Shown: positions 49,906-57,346 of the stretch, one piece after another
Layout: the number at the start of each line of letters is the position of its first letter
Numbering within the stretch: position 1 is the stretch's first letter
Assembly: GCF_024609265.1 (NCBI RefSeq)
Contig: NZ_JANHMP010000001.1
Location: forward strand, 992,001-1,056,000
Length of the DNA stretch: 64,000 nucleotides
Source of the DNA: Geothrix campi
Lineage (GTDB): Bacteria > Acidobacteriota > Holophagae > Holophagales > Holophagaceae
Direction: 5' to 3'
Position numbers and translations under genes: made by a program
The notes under the pieces: model-generated
Databases searched by the model: none
What the model saw: only the letters and a program-made list of their open reading frames with translations
What the model was told of the DNA's origin: nothing

Positions 49906-51054
49906 TCAGTTCGCCCAGCGGGAGACCTGCTCCCAGACATCCTCATCGTGGGCAGGCCCGTTCAGCAGGATGGCGAACACCTTTACCTTCCCGTCGAAGG
50001 TCTGGAGGTAGCCGCTGAGGCTCGTGACCCGGTCGAGGTGGCCGGTCTTCACCCGCACCCGGCGGGTGAGGTTGGGGTCCTTCACCTTCAGCTTCCAGGG
50101 CTCGCCCCCGATGATCTTCAGGGATGAGACGAACTCAGGCCCCACCTCGAAATCGTGGTACGCCCCTCGCAGGATGATGGCCAGGGTCCGGGCCGACAGG
50201 CGATTGTCCTTGCTGAGCCCGGAGCCATCCGTGATCTGCAGGGCTTCCGGCCCCAGACCGAAGGCCGTCCGGTAGAAGGCCTGGACGCGCTGGATGCCCC
50301 GGGGCCAGGAGCCGGCGCCAAACCTCCGCACCAGCATCTCGATCATGAAGTTGTTGGACCACTTGTTGATGTCCTGCACCAGGGCCCGCAGGGGCGGCGA
50401 GGTCCAGGACGTCAGCTTGCGGGGGGCGACCGGGCCGTTGACGCCCACCCGGCCCTCGACCGCGATGCCTGTCTCCTCGAGGATGCGCTGGATGGTCTCC
50501 CGGGCCAGGCGGTCGGGATCGGCTACGATGCGCCCGTTCTCCGCCCGGTTGAAGTCCACGGAGAGCGCCCGCACGACCGGCAGGGTGTCGGCGGTGGTGT
50601 TCTCCCAGCCCTGTGGCTCCCGCTGGGCATCGAAGGCACTCTGGTCCAGCAGGATGGTCCCGGTGACCCGGTGGAGGCCCAGCTTCTTCAGCGACTGGGC
50701 CAGCAGCCAGATACGTTCGCTGGTGAAGAGGGGATCGCCGTCACCCTTGAAGGTGAGGTCCCCCTGCACCACGCCGTCCTTCAGATCGCCCCACACCTCG
50801 GTCTCAATGGTGCTGTCCGGCTTGAGCGTCTTCAGCAGCGCGTAGGTGGTGACCACCTTGGTGGTGCTGGCGGGCACCAGGGCCAGGTCATCGTGGTGGC
50901 GCTCCAGGGCCTTGCCCGTGTCGACGTCCCAGATCCCGGCAGACACCTCGACCCCGCGGGCCTCCAGGCCCCGCACCCAGGTCTGGAAGTCCTGGGCACC
51001 CGCAGGCAGGGCGGACAGCAGCACCAGGAAGAAGGTCGGGAGGGACAGCCGCAT
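49906..51054 (-). CDS. dacB: D-alanyl-D-alanine carboxypeptidase/endopeptidase, PBP4 type
   Basis: A 382-residue periplasmic S13-family enzyme that trims peptidoglycan cross-links. The signal peptide ends ALPAGAQ. Active-site motifs are SxxK at Ser63-Lys66 (PASTTK), SxN at Ser233-Asn235 (WSNN) and KTG at 336-338. It is shorter than E. coli DacB (477 residues), with a reduced inserted domain between the first two motifs. GAGG precedes the ATG. The pseudopilin-like gene ends six bases upstream. Confidence 0.93.
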   Translation of the reverse strand: MRLSLPTFFLVLLSALPAGAQDFQTWVRGLEARGVEVSAGIWDVDTGKALERHHDDLALVPASTTKVVTTYALLKTLKPDSTIETEVWGDLKDGVVQGDLTFKGDGDPLFTSERIWLLAQSLKKLGLHRVTGTILLDQSAFDAQREPQGWENTTADTLPVVRALSVDFNRAENGRIVADPDRLARETIQRILEETGIAVEGRVGVNGPVAPRKLTSWTSPPLRALVQDINKWSNNFMIEMLVRRFGAGSWPRGIQRVQAFYRTAFGLGPEALQITDGSGLSKDNRLSARTLAIILRGAYHDFEVGPEFVSSLKIIGGEPWKLKVKDPNLTRRVRVKTGHLDRVTSLSGYLQTFDGKVKVFAILLNGPAHDEDVWEQVSRWAN

Positions 51055-51060
51055 GGAACC

Positions 51061-51591
51061 TCATTGCTTCTGGGGGGTTGGCACGGTTCCCCTGAGGCTG
51101 CGCCGGGTCCGTTCGTTCTCCAGGGTGGCGCCGCCTCCGAGGAGGTTCTCATCGGCCGTGAACAACCAGTCCCGCACCAGGGTCTTGCCCTGGTAGGCGT
51201 GGATGCTGTCCATGTTGCTGCGGCTGCGCACCCCCACGATGGGCAGGCCCTGCGTGTCTCCGGAGGCCCCGGCCTGCACCTGGGTGACGAACTGCCATTC
51301 GCCACTGGCAGTCATGGGATCCAGGTACTTCTGGCGCAGGATGTGGGGACGGACCTTCATCACCTCGTCCAGGTCCGTGGGGTAGCGCTTGGTCTTGGCG
51401 AAATAGACCCTGAGGGCCGTGGCGATGGCCTCGCCCCGGAAGATCAGTTCGGCTTCGTTCTCCCGCTGGACCTCGGCGCTCAGCCGGGGGCCCATCTTCA
51501 TCAGCATCACGCCCATCACCACGGCCAGCGCCAGCGCCAGGGCCATGGTGAAGCCACGCTGGGTACGGAGTGGAGGGGTGGACCGCATCAA
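51061..51591 (-). CDS. Type II secretion/type IV pseudopilin-like protein
   Basis: A 176-residue protein. After a basic leader, RGFTMALALALAVVMGV resembles a prepilin peptidase site (Gly|Phe) and the N-terminal helix of pilins. The usual glutamate at mature position 5 is missing (Leu instead), as in GspK-like minor pseudopilins. The C-terminal region has a helix followed by a short globular part with YPTDLDEVM, similar to GspG-type proteins. It may cap or prime a pilus-like fibre. No other pilus or secretion genes are adjacent. It lies between dacB and an HD-GYP gene. Confidence 0.72.
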   Translation of the reverse strand: MMRSTPPLRTQRGFTMALALALAVVMGVMLMKMGPRLSAEVQRENEAELIFRGEAIATALRVYFAKTKRYPTDLDEVMKVRPHILRQKYLDPMTASGEWQFVTQVQAGASGDTQGLPIVGVRSRSNMDSIHAYQGKTLVRDWLFTADENLLGGGATLENERTRRSLRGTVPTPQKQ

Positions 51592-51610
51592 TGCTCCCAG
51601 GCCTAAATTA

Positions 51611-53386
51611 TCAGGCCCTTCCCTCTTTCCGTGCCATGAGCTCGGAAAAAGCTTCCACGACAGCGGGGTCGAACTGCGAACCCGCCTCGTTCCGGAGCTC
51701 TGCCAGCGCCTGGCGGAAGCCCTGGGGCCGGCGGTAGCCCTTGCCGCTGGTCATGACCTCGTAGGCCTCGATGAGGCCGATGATGCGGCTGCCCATGGGG
51801 ATGGCCGTCTCGCGCAGGCCCTCGGGGTAGCCCCGGCCGTCCCAGCGCTCGTGGTGGTGGCGGATGATCCGGATCACGTCGAAGGGGAAGCGCAGATCCT
51901 TGAGGAAGACCGCCGCCAGCTCCGGGTGGTCGCGGACCTTCTTCATGTCCTCCTCGGTCAAGGCGGGCTTGGCGAGCATCTGGGGATCCAGGAGCAACAG
52001 ACCCACATCGTGCAGGATGGCCGCGATGCTCACGGCCTCCACATCCTCGGTGGGCATGTCGAGCATCAGGGCCAGATCCCGGGCCAGACGGGCGGTGGCC
52101 AGGCTGTGGGGGCGCAGGCTCGGCACCCGGCCTTCGCCGGATTGCAGGATGCGGTGGCTCACGGACAGGAAGGCGTGGTGGTACCGCTCGTGGAGCCGGG
52201 CCTCCTGGAGGTGGAGCGCCAGCACCCGGCTCAGTTGCTGGATGGCTTCGACCTCGGCGAGGGAGAAGGAATGATCCTCCAGGCGGAACACCATCACCAG
52301 GTCGTGACCGTGGGGCGTCTCGTTGAGGAGAAGCGGCATGTAGGTGGCGAAGGCGCCGGTCAGCGGCGGCACCTCGGGCATTTCCGTCCGGCTGATGAGG
52401 CGCAGATCCGGTTCCCGCACCGTCGGCAGGTGGAACGTGGCGTGGGCCAGGATCTGCTGCTGGAGGTCCGGGGACAGGGGGAGGGTGCTGAAGGCCAGGA
52501 TGGGTCGGATCTCCTCGGGATCTTCGATCCAGAGCGCCACCGCCGTGGCCGGCAGGATCTGGCTGATGAGTCCCGCGATCTCCCAGAAGAAGGCCCGTTG
52601 CTCGGGAGGCACCATGCCCTTCTGGCGCTCGGAATTCACCGGTGCCGGGGCCACCCAGCCGCTGAGGGTGCGATCCGCCTCCCAGGGCAGGGAGGTGTAG
52701 CCGTCCTTGCCGCCGGGAAATCCGTAGAGCCGCTCCTTGTTCGAGGGCCCCGTGGAGGGGATGCCTGGCCCGGGCGCCGGCATGGGCGGGACCGCAGATC
52801 GGGCCGGCAGCAGGCGTTCGGGCTCGGGGGCGACTTCCCCGATGAGGTCCGCCGCCGTGGGCAGCCCCTCCGGCACCTGGCCGGGACCGATCGGTTGCAC
52901 GGGAACGGCGGTGCGGGGGCCCCCATAGAAGTGGAACTCCTTCAGGGCCTCCACCAGATCCCCGCAGATGGCCAGGGTGGGTGGCTCATCCCGCTCTGAT
53001 TCGAAGGTCCCCCCCTTGATGCGGTCTCGCTGGATGAGCAGACCCACCCAGTCGCCCTGGAGGTAGACCGGCGTGATCAGGTAGCGGGGCCATTCCCCGC
53101 CCTGGCCGAAGGCCGACAGCTCCGGCGATTCCGAGGCGTCGTTCACCACGTAGGTCCGGCGCGCCCGCTGGGTCCTCAGCAGGAGCGGATGACCCTCCGG
53201 AATGGCCACCGGCGGCCGGGTGCCCCGCGGCCATCCGTAGAAGCTGACGACCTCGAAGGCGCCCTGGCCCGGCACGCGGAGGTAGAGGGCCCCCTTCGTG
53301 CTGCCAACCTCTTCCATGCAGCGGTAGAGCACCTGGGAGCACCGGTTTGCCAGCGCTTCACCGAGAATGAGAGGGGAAACCGCCAT
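51611..53386 (-). CDS. GAF-HD-GYP domain protein, probable c-di-GMP phosphodiesterase
   Basis: A 591-residue protein without clear membrane helices. A GAF-like domain occupies about residues 10-160 and a second sensory domain about 300-400; a proline-rich linker separates them. The C-terminal HD-GYP domain has ILHDVGLL and IRHHHERWDGRGYPEGL, so both HD and GYP motifs are intact. Such enzymes hydrolyse c-di-GMP and often control biofilm, pili and motility. The neighbouring pseudopilin-like gene fits that theme and a PilZ receptor is encoded at 12294-12989. Confidence 0.92.
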   Translation of the reverse strand: MAVSPLILGEALANRCSQVLYRCMEEVGSTKGALYLRVPGQGAFEVVSFYGWPRGTRPPVAIPEGHPLLLRTQRARRTYVVNDASESPELSAFGQGGEWPRYLITPVYLQGDWVGLLIQRDRIKGGTFESERDEPPTLAICGDLVEALKEFHFYGGPRTAVPVQPIGPGQVPEGLPTAADLIGEVAPEPERLLPARSAVPPMPAPGPGIPSTGPSNKERLYGFPGGKDGYTSLPWEADRTLSGWVAPAPVNSERQKGMVPPEQRAFFWEIAGLISQILPATAVALWIEDPEEIRPILAFSTLPLSPDLQQQILAHATFHLPTVREPDLRLISRTEMPEVPPLTGAFATYMPLLLNETPHGHDLVMVFRLEDHSFSLAEVEAIQQLSRVLALHLQEARLHERYHHAFLSVSHRILQSGEGRVPSLRPHSLATARLARDLALMLDMPTEDVEAVSIAAILHDVGLLLLDPQMLAKPALTEEDMKKVRDHPELAAVFLKDLRFPFDVIRIIRHHHERWDGRGYPEGLRETAIPMGSRIIGLIEAYEVMTSGKGYRRPQGFRQALAELRNEAGSQFDPAVVEAFSELMARKEGRA

Positions 53387-53477
53387 GGAGCGCGTCCAGA
53401 CCGAAGGATTCGGGAGCCCATGATGGCAGAGCCGCGGCCGGCAGATCTAGAGGCAGCCCCGTAGGGCGGGCGGTTTT

Positions 53478-54377
53478 TTACGGGGTTGGAGGCGCTTGAA
53501 GGGAGTTCACGACCAGCTCCCGCTCCGCCCAGCGCGTCAGTCCCGCCAGCTGCCGGCCATGGCCGCATTCCGCCAGAGGGGCGCCCAGGGCCTTCAATTG
53601 CGCCACCACCGCCAACCAGTCCACCGGCAGGGCTACTGAGGCGATGCCCTCGTCCCAGGCCGCCGCACCCGTGCCGAGCAGGCGTCCGTCGAAGTGGGAG
53701 ATCAGCGGGAAGGCGGGATTGGCTGGTTTCACCGTCGCCAGCCTCCGGGCGATGGCCGGCAGCAGCGCCCCCATGTGGGGCCCGTGCAGGGGATGCTGCA
53801 CCGGCAACAGGCCCGCCTTGAGGGCGGTGGGGCCAAGCTCCCGCACCAGCGATTCCAGCGCGGGCACCGGCCCCGAGGCCGTGAACTGGGCCTGGCCGTT
53901 GCGGTTGGAGAGCACCAGCTCTGGATGGCCGGCCAGGGCCTGTCGCAGATCCGATTCCGGTACGCCGATGAGGAAGGCCATGCCCATGGTCCCGGCGCCA
54001 AACGCGGCTTCACTGAGATCCTCCACCGCGGAAATGAGATCCAGGGCCGCCTCCAGCGGCACCACCTCGGCGGCTACCAAAGCCGAATAGAACCCCATGC
54101 TGTGACCCGCGGCAGCCGCGGGAAGAGGCATGCCCGCCGCGCGCCAGGCCCGGTAGACACCCACGGAGTGGGCCAGGACGGCACAGGGCGCCAGCCGTTG
54201 CGAACGAAGCAGGTCCAGCGGCCCCTCCGCCATGGCCCGTCGCAGAGGGCGGCTGGTGTGGGCCTCGGCGGACCGCAGGGTGCCCTCCCAGGCCGCGTGG
54301 GCCTCCCACCCCTGGGACATGCCCACGGCCTCGGTGCCCTGGCCGGGAAACAGGAGGGTGGAGGCGGGAGCGGGCAT
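53478..54377 (-). CDS. FabD-like acyltransferase lacking the malonyl-binding arginine
   Basis: A 299-residue protein with the malonyl-CoA:ACP transacylase fold. FPGQGTE (10-16), the nucleophile in GHSMG (Ser93) and the base in PLHGPHM (His198) are present. Aligned with E. coli FabD, the arginine that binds the malonyl carboxylate (Arg117) is Val118, and the glutamate after GHSxG is Phe95. Specificity for malonyl-CoA is therefore doubtful; it could move another acyl group or be an MdcH-like protein. No other fatty-acid synthesis gene is adjacent. Start at ATG 54377 matches the family; ATG 54389 is an alternative. Confidence 0.8.
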   Translation of the reverse strand: MPAPASTLLFPGQGTEAVGMSQGWEAHAAWEGTLRSAEAHTSRPLRRAMAEGPLDLLRSQRLAPCAVLAHSVGVYRAWRAAGMPLPAAAAGHSMGFYSALVAAEVVPLEAALDLISAVEDLSEAAFGAGTMGMAFLIGVPESDLRQALAGHPELVLSNRNGQAQFTASGPVPALESLVRELGPTALKAGLLPVQHPLHGPHMGALLPAIARRLATVKPANPAFPLISHFDGRLLGTGAAAWDEGIASVALPVDWLAVVAQLKALGAPLAECGHGRQLAGLTRWAERELVVNSLQAPPTP

Positions 54378-54428
54378 GGTTCCGAGCATAGGGTGCCGGA
54401 ACCCCCGCCATCCAGTAGTCTGGGGACC

Positions 54429-55463
54429 ATGTCCCCCCTTCCCTCTCCGGCTCCGCTGCCCTGGCAGCAGGTTCCCTGGCATCAGCGCCGCTCATACTGG
54501 GAGTTGGACGAAGCCGAGCGCAGGGCTCTGCGGGGAGCCCTGGAGGCCGAGGCCGCGGACCTGGCGCGCCGTTCGGGCCCCGCCCTCGACGACTACGCCG
54601 CCCGGCCCGGAACCCTGGATGGCCAGCTGGTGAACGGCGACGTGCTCGCCACCCTGTTGCCCAGCCTGCGGCGGAATCCCACCCAGGGCTATGAGGCCCT
54701 GGAGGACCCGGCCGGGCGCGCCACAGTCCACCTGAACGCCCTGGGCAAGCGCCTGCGCGACCGGGCCCTGGCCCATGCCCAGGGCGGGCCCGTGATCATC
54801 TTCATGGGTGGCCAGGCCACGGGGAAGACCACCAACGCGCTGGCCATGGGATCGGCCTTCGGCGCCGTGTTCGACGCGCCCCACACCGATCCCGACGGGG
54901 TGGCCTTCCTCCTTGATCGCATCCGCCAGGCGGGCTCCAGCGAAGTGCATCTCGTCTACACAGATCGCGACCCTGGCGGCGCCCTCAAGGCCATGCTGGC
55001 CCGTTCCGAGCGGGAAGGCCGCTACGTGCCCCTGGACCGCATGGCCCGGGCCCACGCCTGGGCCCCATTCACCTTCCTGGGCCTCGCCCCCCGGGCGGGC
55101 CGTTCCCTGCGGCTGTACCACGTGCGGGTGGCCGACGAGGGCCCGGACCTCATGACGACGGGACATGAGGCCGTCGCCTGCGTGCGGGCGCGCCCGAAAC
55201 CGATCGATTCGGTGGTTGCCTACCAGCTCCAGACCGCTTACCTTTCTCTCCTGAGGATCCAAACCCATGACCCCCGAACCTGGTACCCGCGGGATGTACT
55301 CGCAGGACTCAACCGAACCCTCGACCCCTGGCGCCGAAGCGAAGCCGGCCATCTCCTTCGCCGATTTCTCGAAGCTGTGGCAGAGCGAGGTGCCGAAGGT
55401 GATCCAGGCCCACGAGGAGGATCGGCTGGAAGTGAGGCGGAGCCTGGGCCTGGCGTAGGCTGA
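54429..55463 (+). CDS. Zeta-toxin-like P-loop ATPase
   Basis: A 344-residue protein. Walker A GGQATGKTT (127-135) follows IIFM, and the preceding helical part plus DAPHTDPDGVAFLLDRI resemble the zeta-toxin/UDP-GlcNAc kinase group. HLVYTDRDP is a likely Walker-B-like strand. Zeta toxins phosphorylate UDP-N-acetylglucosamine, but many relatives are housekeeping kinases; no epsilon antitoxin is recognisable. From 55267 the reading frame overlaps a small ORF in the +1 frame, and the frame-zero codons lose their G/C third-base bias. The true C-terminus may thus be affected by the overlap. It is divergent from the acyltransferase gene by 51 bases. Confidence 0.7.
   Translation: MSPLPSPAPLPWQQVPWHQRRSYWELDEAERRALRGALEAEAADLARRSGPALDDYAARPGTLDGQLVNGDVLATLLPSLRRNPTQGYEALEDPAGRATVHLNALGKRLRDRALAHAQGGPVIIFMGGQATGKTTNALAMGSAFGAVFDAPHTDPDGVAFLLDRIRQAGSSEVHLVYTDRDPGGALKAMLARSEREGRYVPLDRMARAHAWAPFTFLGLAPRAGRSLRLYHVRVADEGPDLMTTGHEAVACVRARPKPIDSVVAYQLQTAYLSLLRIQTHDPRTWYPRDVLAGLNRTLDPWRRSEAGHLLRRFLEAVAERGAEGDPGPRGGSAGSEAEPGPGVG
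55267..55458 (+). CDS. Small acidic protein overlapping the zeta-like gene
   Basis: A 63-residue frame, +1 relative to the zeta-like gene and wholly inside its 3' end. It is mildly acidic, starts MTPEPGTRGMYS and ends with a helix (FADFSKLWQSEVPKVIQAH, then RLEVRRSLGLA). A GAGGA lies nine bases before ATG 55267. From about 55345 on, its third positions are nearly all G/C whereas the longer frame has many A/T-ending codons, which is the pattern of a real gene in this genome. It could be an antitoxin-like partner; that is inference. Confidence 0.5.
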   Translation: MTPEPGTRGMYSQDSTEPSTPGAEAKPAISFADFSKLWQSEVPKVIQAHEEDRLEVRRSLGLA

Positions 55464-55530
55464 ATTCGCTGCGCAAATTCAGTAAGGAAAGAATGGTTTT
55501 TGAATTCGCCCAGCGAATTCCCTACTGAAT
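55460..55530. other. Nested palindromes between convergent genes
   Basis: Two related palindromes, ctgaattcgctgcgcaaattc at 55460-55480 (arms ctgaatt/aattcag) and gaattcgc-cca-gcgaattc at 55502-55520, are joined by attcagta (55477-55484) and tactgaat (55523-55530). The region can fold as one large branched structure and may end transcripts from both sides. Confidence 0.65.
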
Positions 55531-55543
55531 GTGGGCCGTAGAT

Positions 55544-55954
55544 TCAGCTCTCGCGGTACCCCATCACGACCAGCAGGCACGGCCCCCCGGCGATGACGTT
55601 CATCCCCAGCGATTCCGCCCTGCGGATGGCCTCGTCGCTCTCGGCGCCGGGCTGCATCCAGATGTGCTTCACGCCCGCCGCCGCGGCCTCGCGCACCACC
55701 TGCTCTGTGGCCGCCGGCGGCGTGATCACAGAGATGGCCGGCACCTTCACGGGCAAGGCAGCCAGAGAAGCGTAGGCCTTCAGTCCCTCCACTTCCGGCG
55801 CCCTGGGATTGATGGGATAGACCTCGTGCCCGTGCTGCTGGTAGCAGCGCAGCACCTTGTTGCCGTACTTCGAGCGGTCCGTGCTGGCCCCCACCACCGC
55901 GAAGGGGCCCGAGGCCAGGAAGGACTGGATTCGGTCTTCAATGGACGCGGACAT
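55544..55954 (-). CDS. CoA-binding domain protein, YccU type
   Basis: A 136-residue Rossmann-fold protein. VVGASTDRSKYGNKVL and VYPINPRAPEVEGL are the CoA-binding motifs, followed by SVITPPAATEQVV and HIWMQPGAES. The single-domain YccU family matches the CoA-binding part of succinyl-CoA synthetase but lacks the catalytic domains; it may bind CoA as a sensor. GGAGG precedes ATG 55954. It is a single-gene unit. Confidence 0.88.
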   Translation of the reverse strand: MSASIEDRIQSFLASGPFAVVGASTDRSKYGNKVLRCYQQHGHEVYPINPRAPEVEGLKAYASLAALPVKVPAISVITPPAATEQVVREAAAAGVKHIWMQPGAESDEAIRRAESLGMNVIAGGPCLLVVMGYRES

Positions 55955-56095
55955 GACGACCTCCGGCTAGATGACGAAAGGACATGATCTTCGCCGGTAC
56001 GTCAAATGTCATGCGCCGCCTCCAGCCTTCCCGGTTCCCGGGCGGTTGACCCCGTCCCACCTTCCGGGAATCCTGAGTCATTCCCCGGACGCCAC

Positions 56096-57283
56096 ATGCC
56101 CTTCCCACTCCTGGCCCCCGCCATCCTGGCACTCGCACCGCCTGCCATCCCGCCGATGGCCCCCATTCTTCCCGTTCAAAAGGCCATCGACCTTCTGAAC
56201 GCGGGAAAGGTTGGTGAGGCACTAGATCAATTGGATTTGGCCATCGCCCGCGATCCAAAAGATGCCCAACCACTTTGGATCCGGGCCCAGGTATATCGAG
56301 AGATGGCCAAGCAATCCAAGGGATGGCCCGCCGCCTGGTACCAGGAGTGCGCCGAGGAAAGCGCCACGGCAATGTTAGACATACAAGAACTCGACAGGAA
56401 TGCAGCGACGAATGCCATGTTCCTGCTTCAGCACTTGCGGGATGCGGAGCGCCCGACACCTCCTGATCCATCGCCAGCCGCCATCCAGGCCTTCAACGCT
56501 GGAGAGGAGGCCTTTGGAAAAGAGGCCTGGGACGAGGCCCGCACCCATTATTTGAAGGCGCTCAAGGAGAGCCCGGCCTTTGCCCAGGCGGCACTCTATA
56601 TGGGGGACGCCTACTTCGCGGAGAAGCGGATGGAGGATGCCATCTCGTGGTTCCGAAAGGCAGCGCGGCTGAATCCCGCCGACCCGCGCGCCTGGCGGTA
56701 CCTCGCAGACGCGCAGAAGGCCCTGGGGCGAAAACAGGAGGCCGAGGCAACCATGATCGAGGCCATCAAGGTCTTCCCTGGCAACCGCGCCAGCTGGCAG
56801 CCCCTGGCCTGGCATCGCAGGGCTGAGGAACACCCCATGACGCGCCTCGCCTTCAGGCCCGGAGTCATGGTCGGATGGAACAAGGACGGGGCCCAGACTG
56901 TGAGCCTCAGTGATTCCCCCGCGGACGCCCAGGCCCAATCCGTCTGGATGATCCTGGCCGGCGCCATCCTCGACAGGATCAGTGTGGATGCCGGTTCTGG
57001 TGGAGGCAAAGACACTCCGATCCTCAAGACCCGGTTCCAGCAGGAGCGCTTCTTTTGGGAACTGGGCCTGAAGGCTTATGCCGAGGCGTGTCAGAAAGCC
57101 GGAACCGAGCCCAAAGATCGAATCCTTCGCCAGTTCCTGACCTTCCAGAAAGAGGGTCAACTCGACGCAGCCATCTTCCTGCTGCGCTACCGCGAGACCT
57201 TCCGGCCTGATTACGAGGCCTGGCTGAAAGCCAATCCAGGAGCCGTGGAAGCGTTCCTGAACCGCTACAACATGCGCCCCTAG
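56096..57283 (+). CDS. TPR-repeat protein with putative signal peptide
   Basis: A 395-residue protein. The start at 56096 gives a hydrophobic N-terminus (PLLAPAILALAPPA) that could be a signal peptide. Three or four TPR units follow (AIDLLNAGKVGEALDQLDLA, NAGEEAFGKEAWDEARTHY, ALYMGDAYFAEKRMEDAISW). The C-terminal 170 residues do not match a family I know. The first 150 codons use more A/T-ending codons than neighbouring genes, which could mean transfer or relaxed selection. Its partner is unknown; it stands alone between yccU-like and carB. Confidence 0.78.
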   Translation: MPFPLLAPAILALAPPAIPPMAPILPVQKAIDLLNAGKVGEALDQLDLAIARDPKDAQPLWIRAQVYREMAKQSKGWPAAWYQECAEESATAMLDIQELDRNAATNAMFLLQHLRDAERPTPPDPSPAAIQAFNAGEEAFGKEAWDEARTHYLKALKESPAFAQAALYMGDAYFAEKRMEDAISWFRKAARLNPADPRAWRYLADAQKALGRKQEAEATMIEAIKVFPGNRASWQPLAWHRRAEEHPMTRLAFRPGVMVGWNKDGAQTVSLSDSPADAQAQSVWMILAGAILDRISVDAGSGGGKDTPILKTRFQQERFFWELGLKAYAEACQKAGTEPKDRILRQFLTFQKEGQLDAAIFLLRYRETFRPDYEAWLKANPGAVEAFLNRYNMRP

Positions 57284-57346
57284 ATCGCGTCACCTGATCG
57301 AGCCGGAAGAATCTCTGCCGGCCCCATCTGGTGGCGCGGGCAGGAA

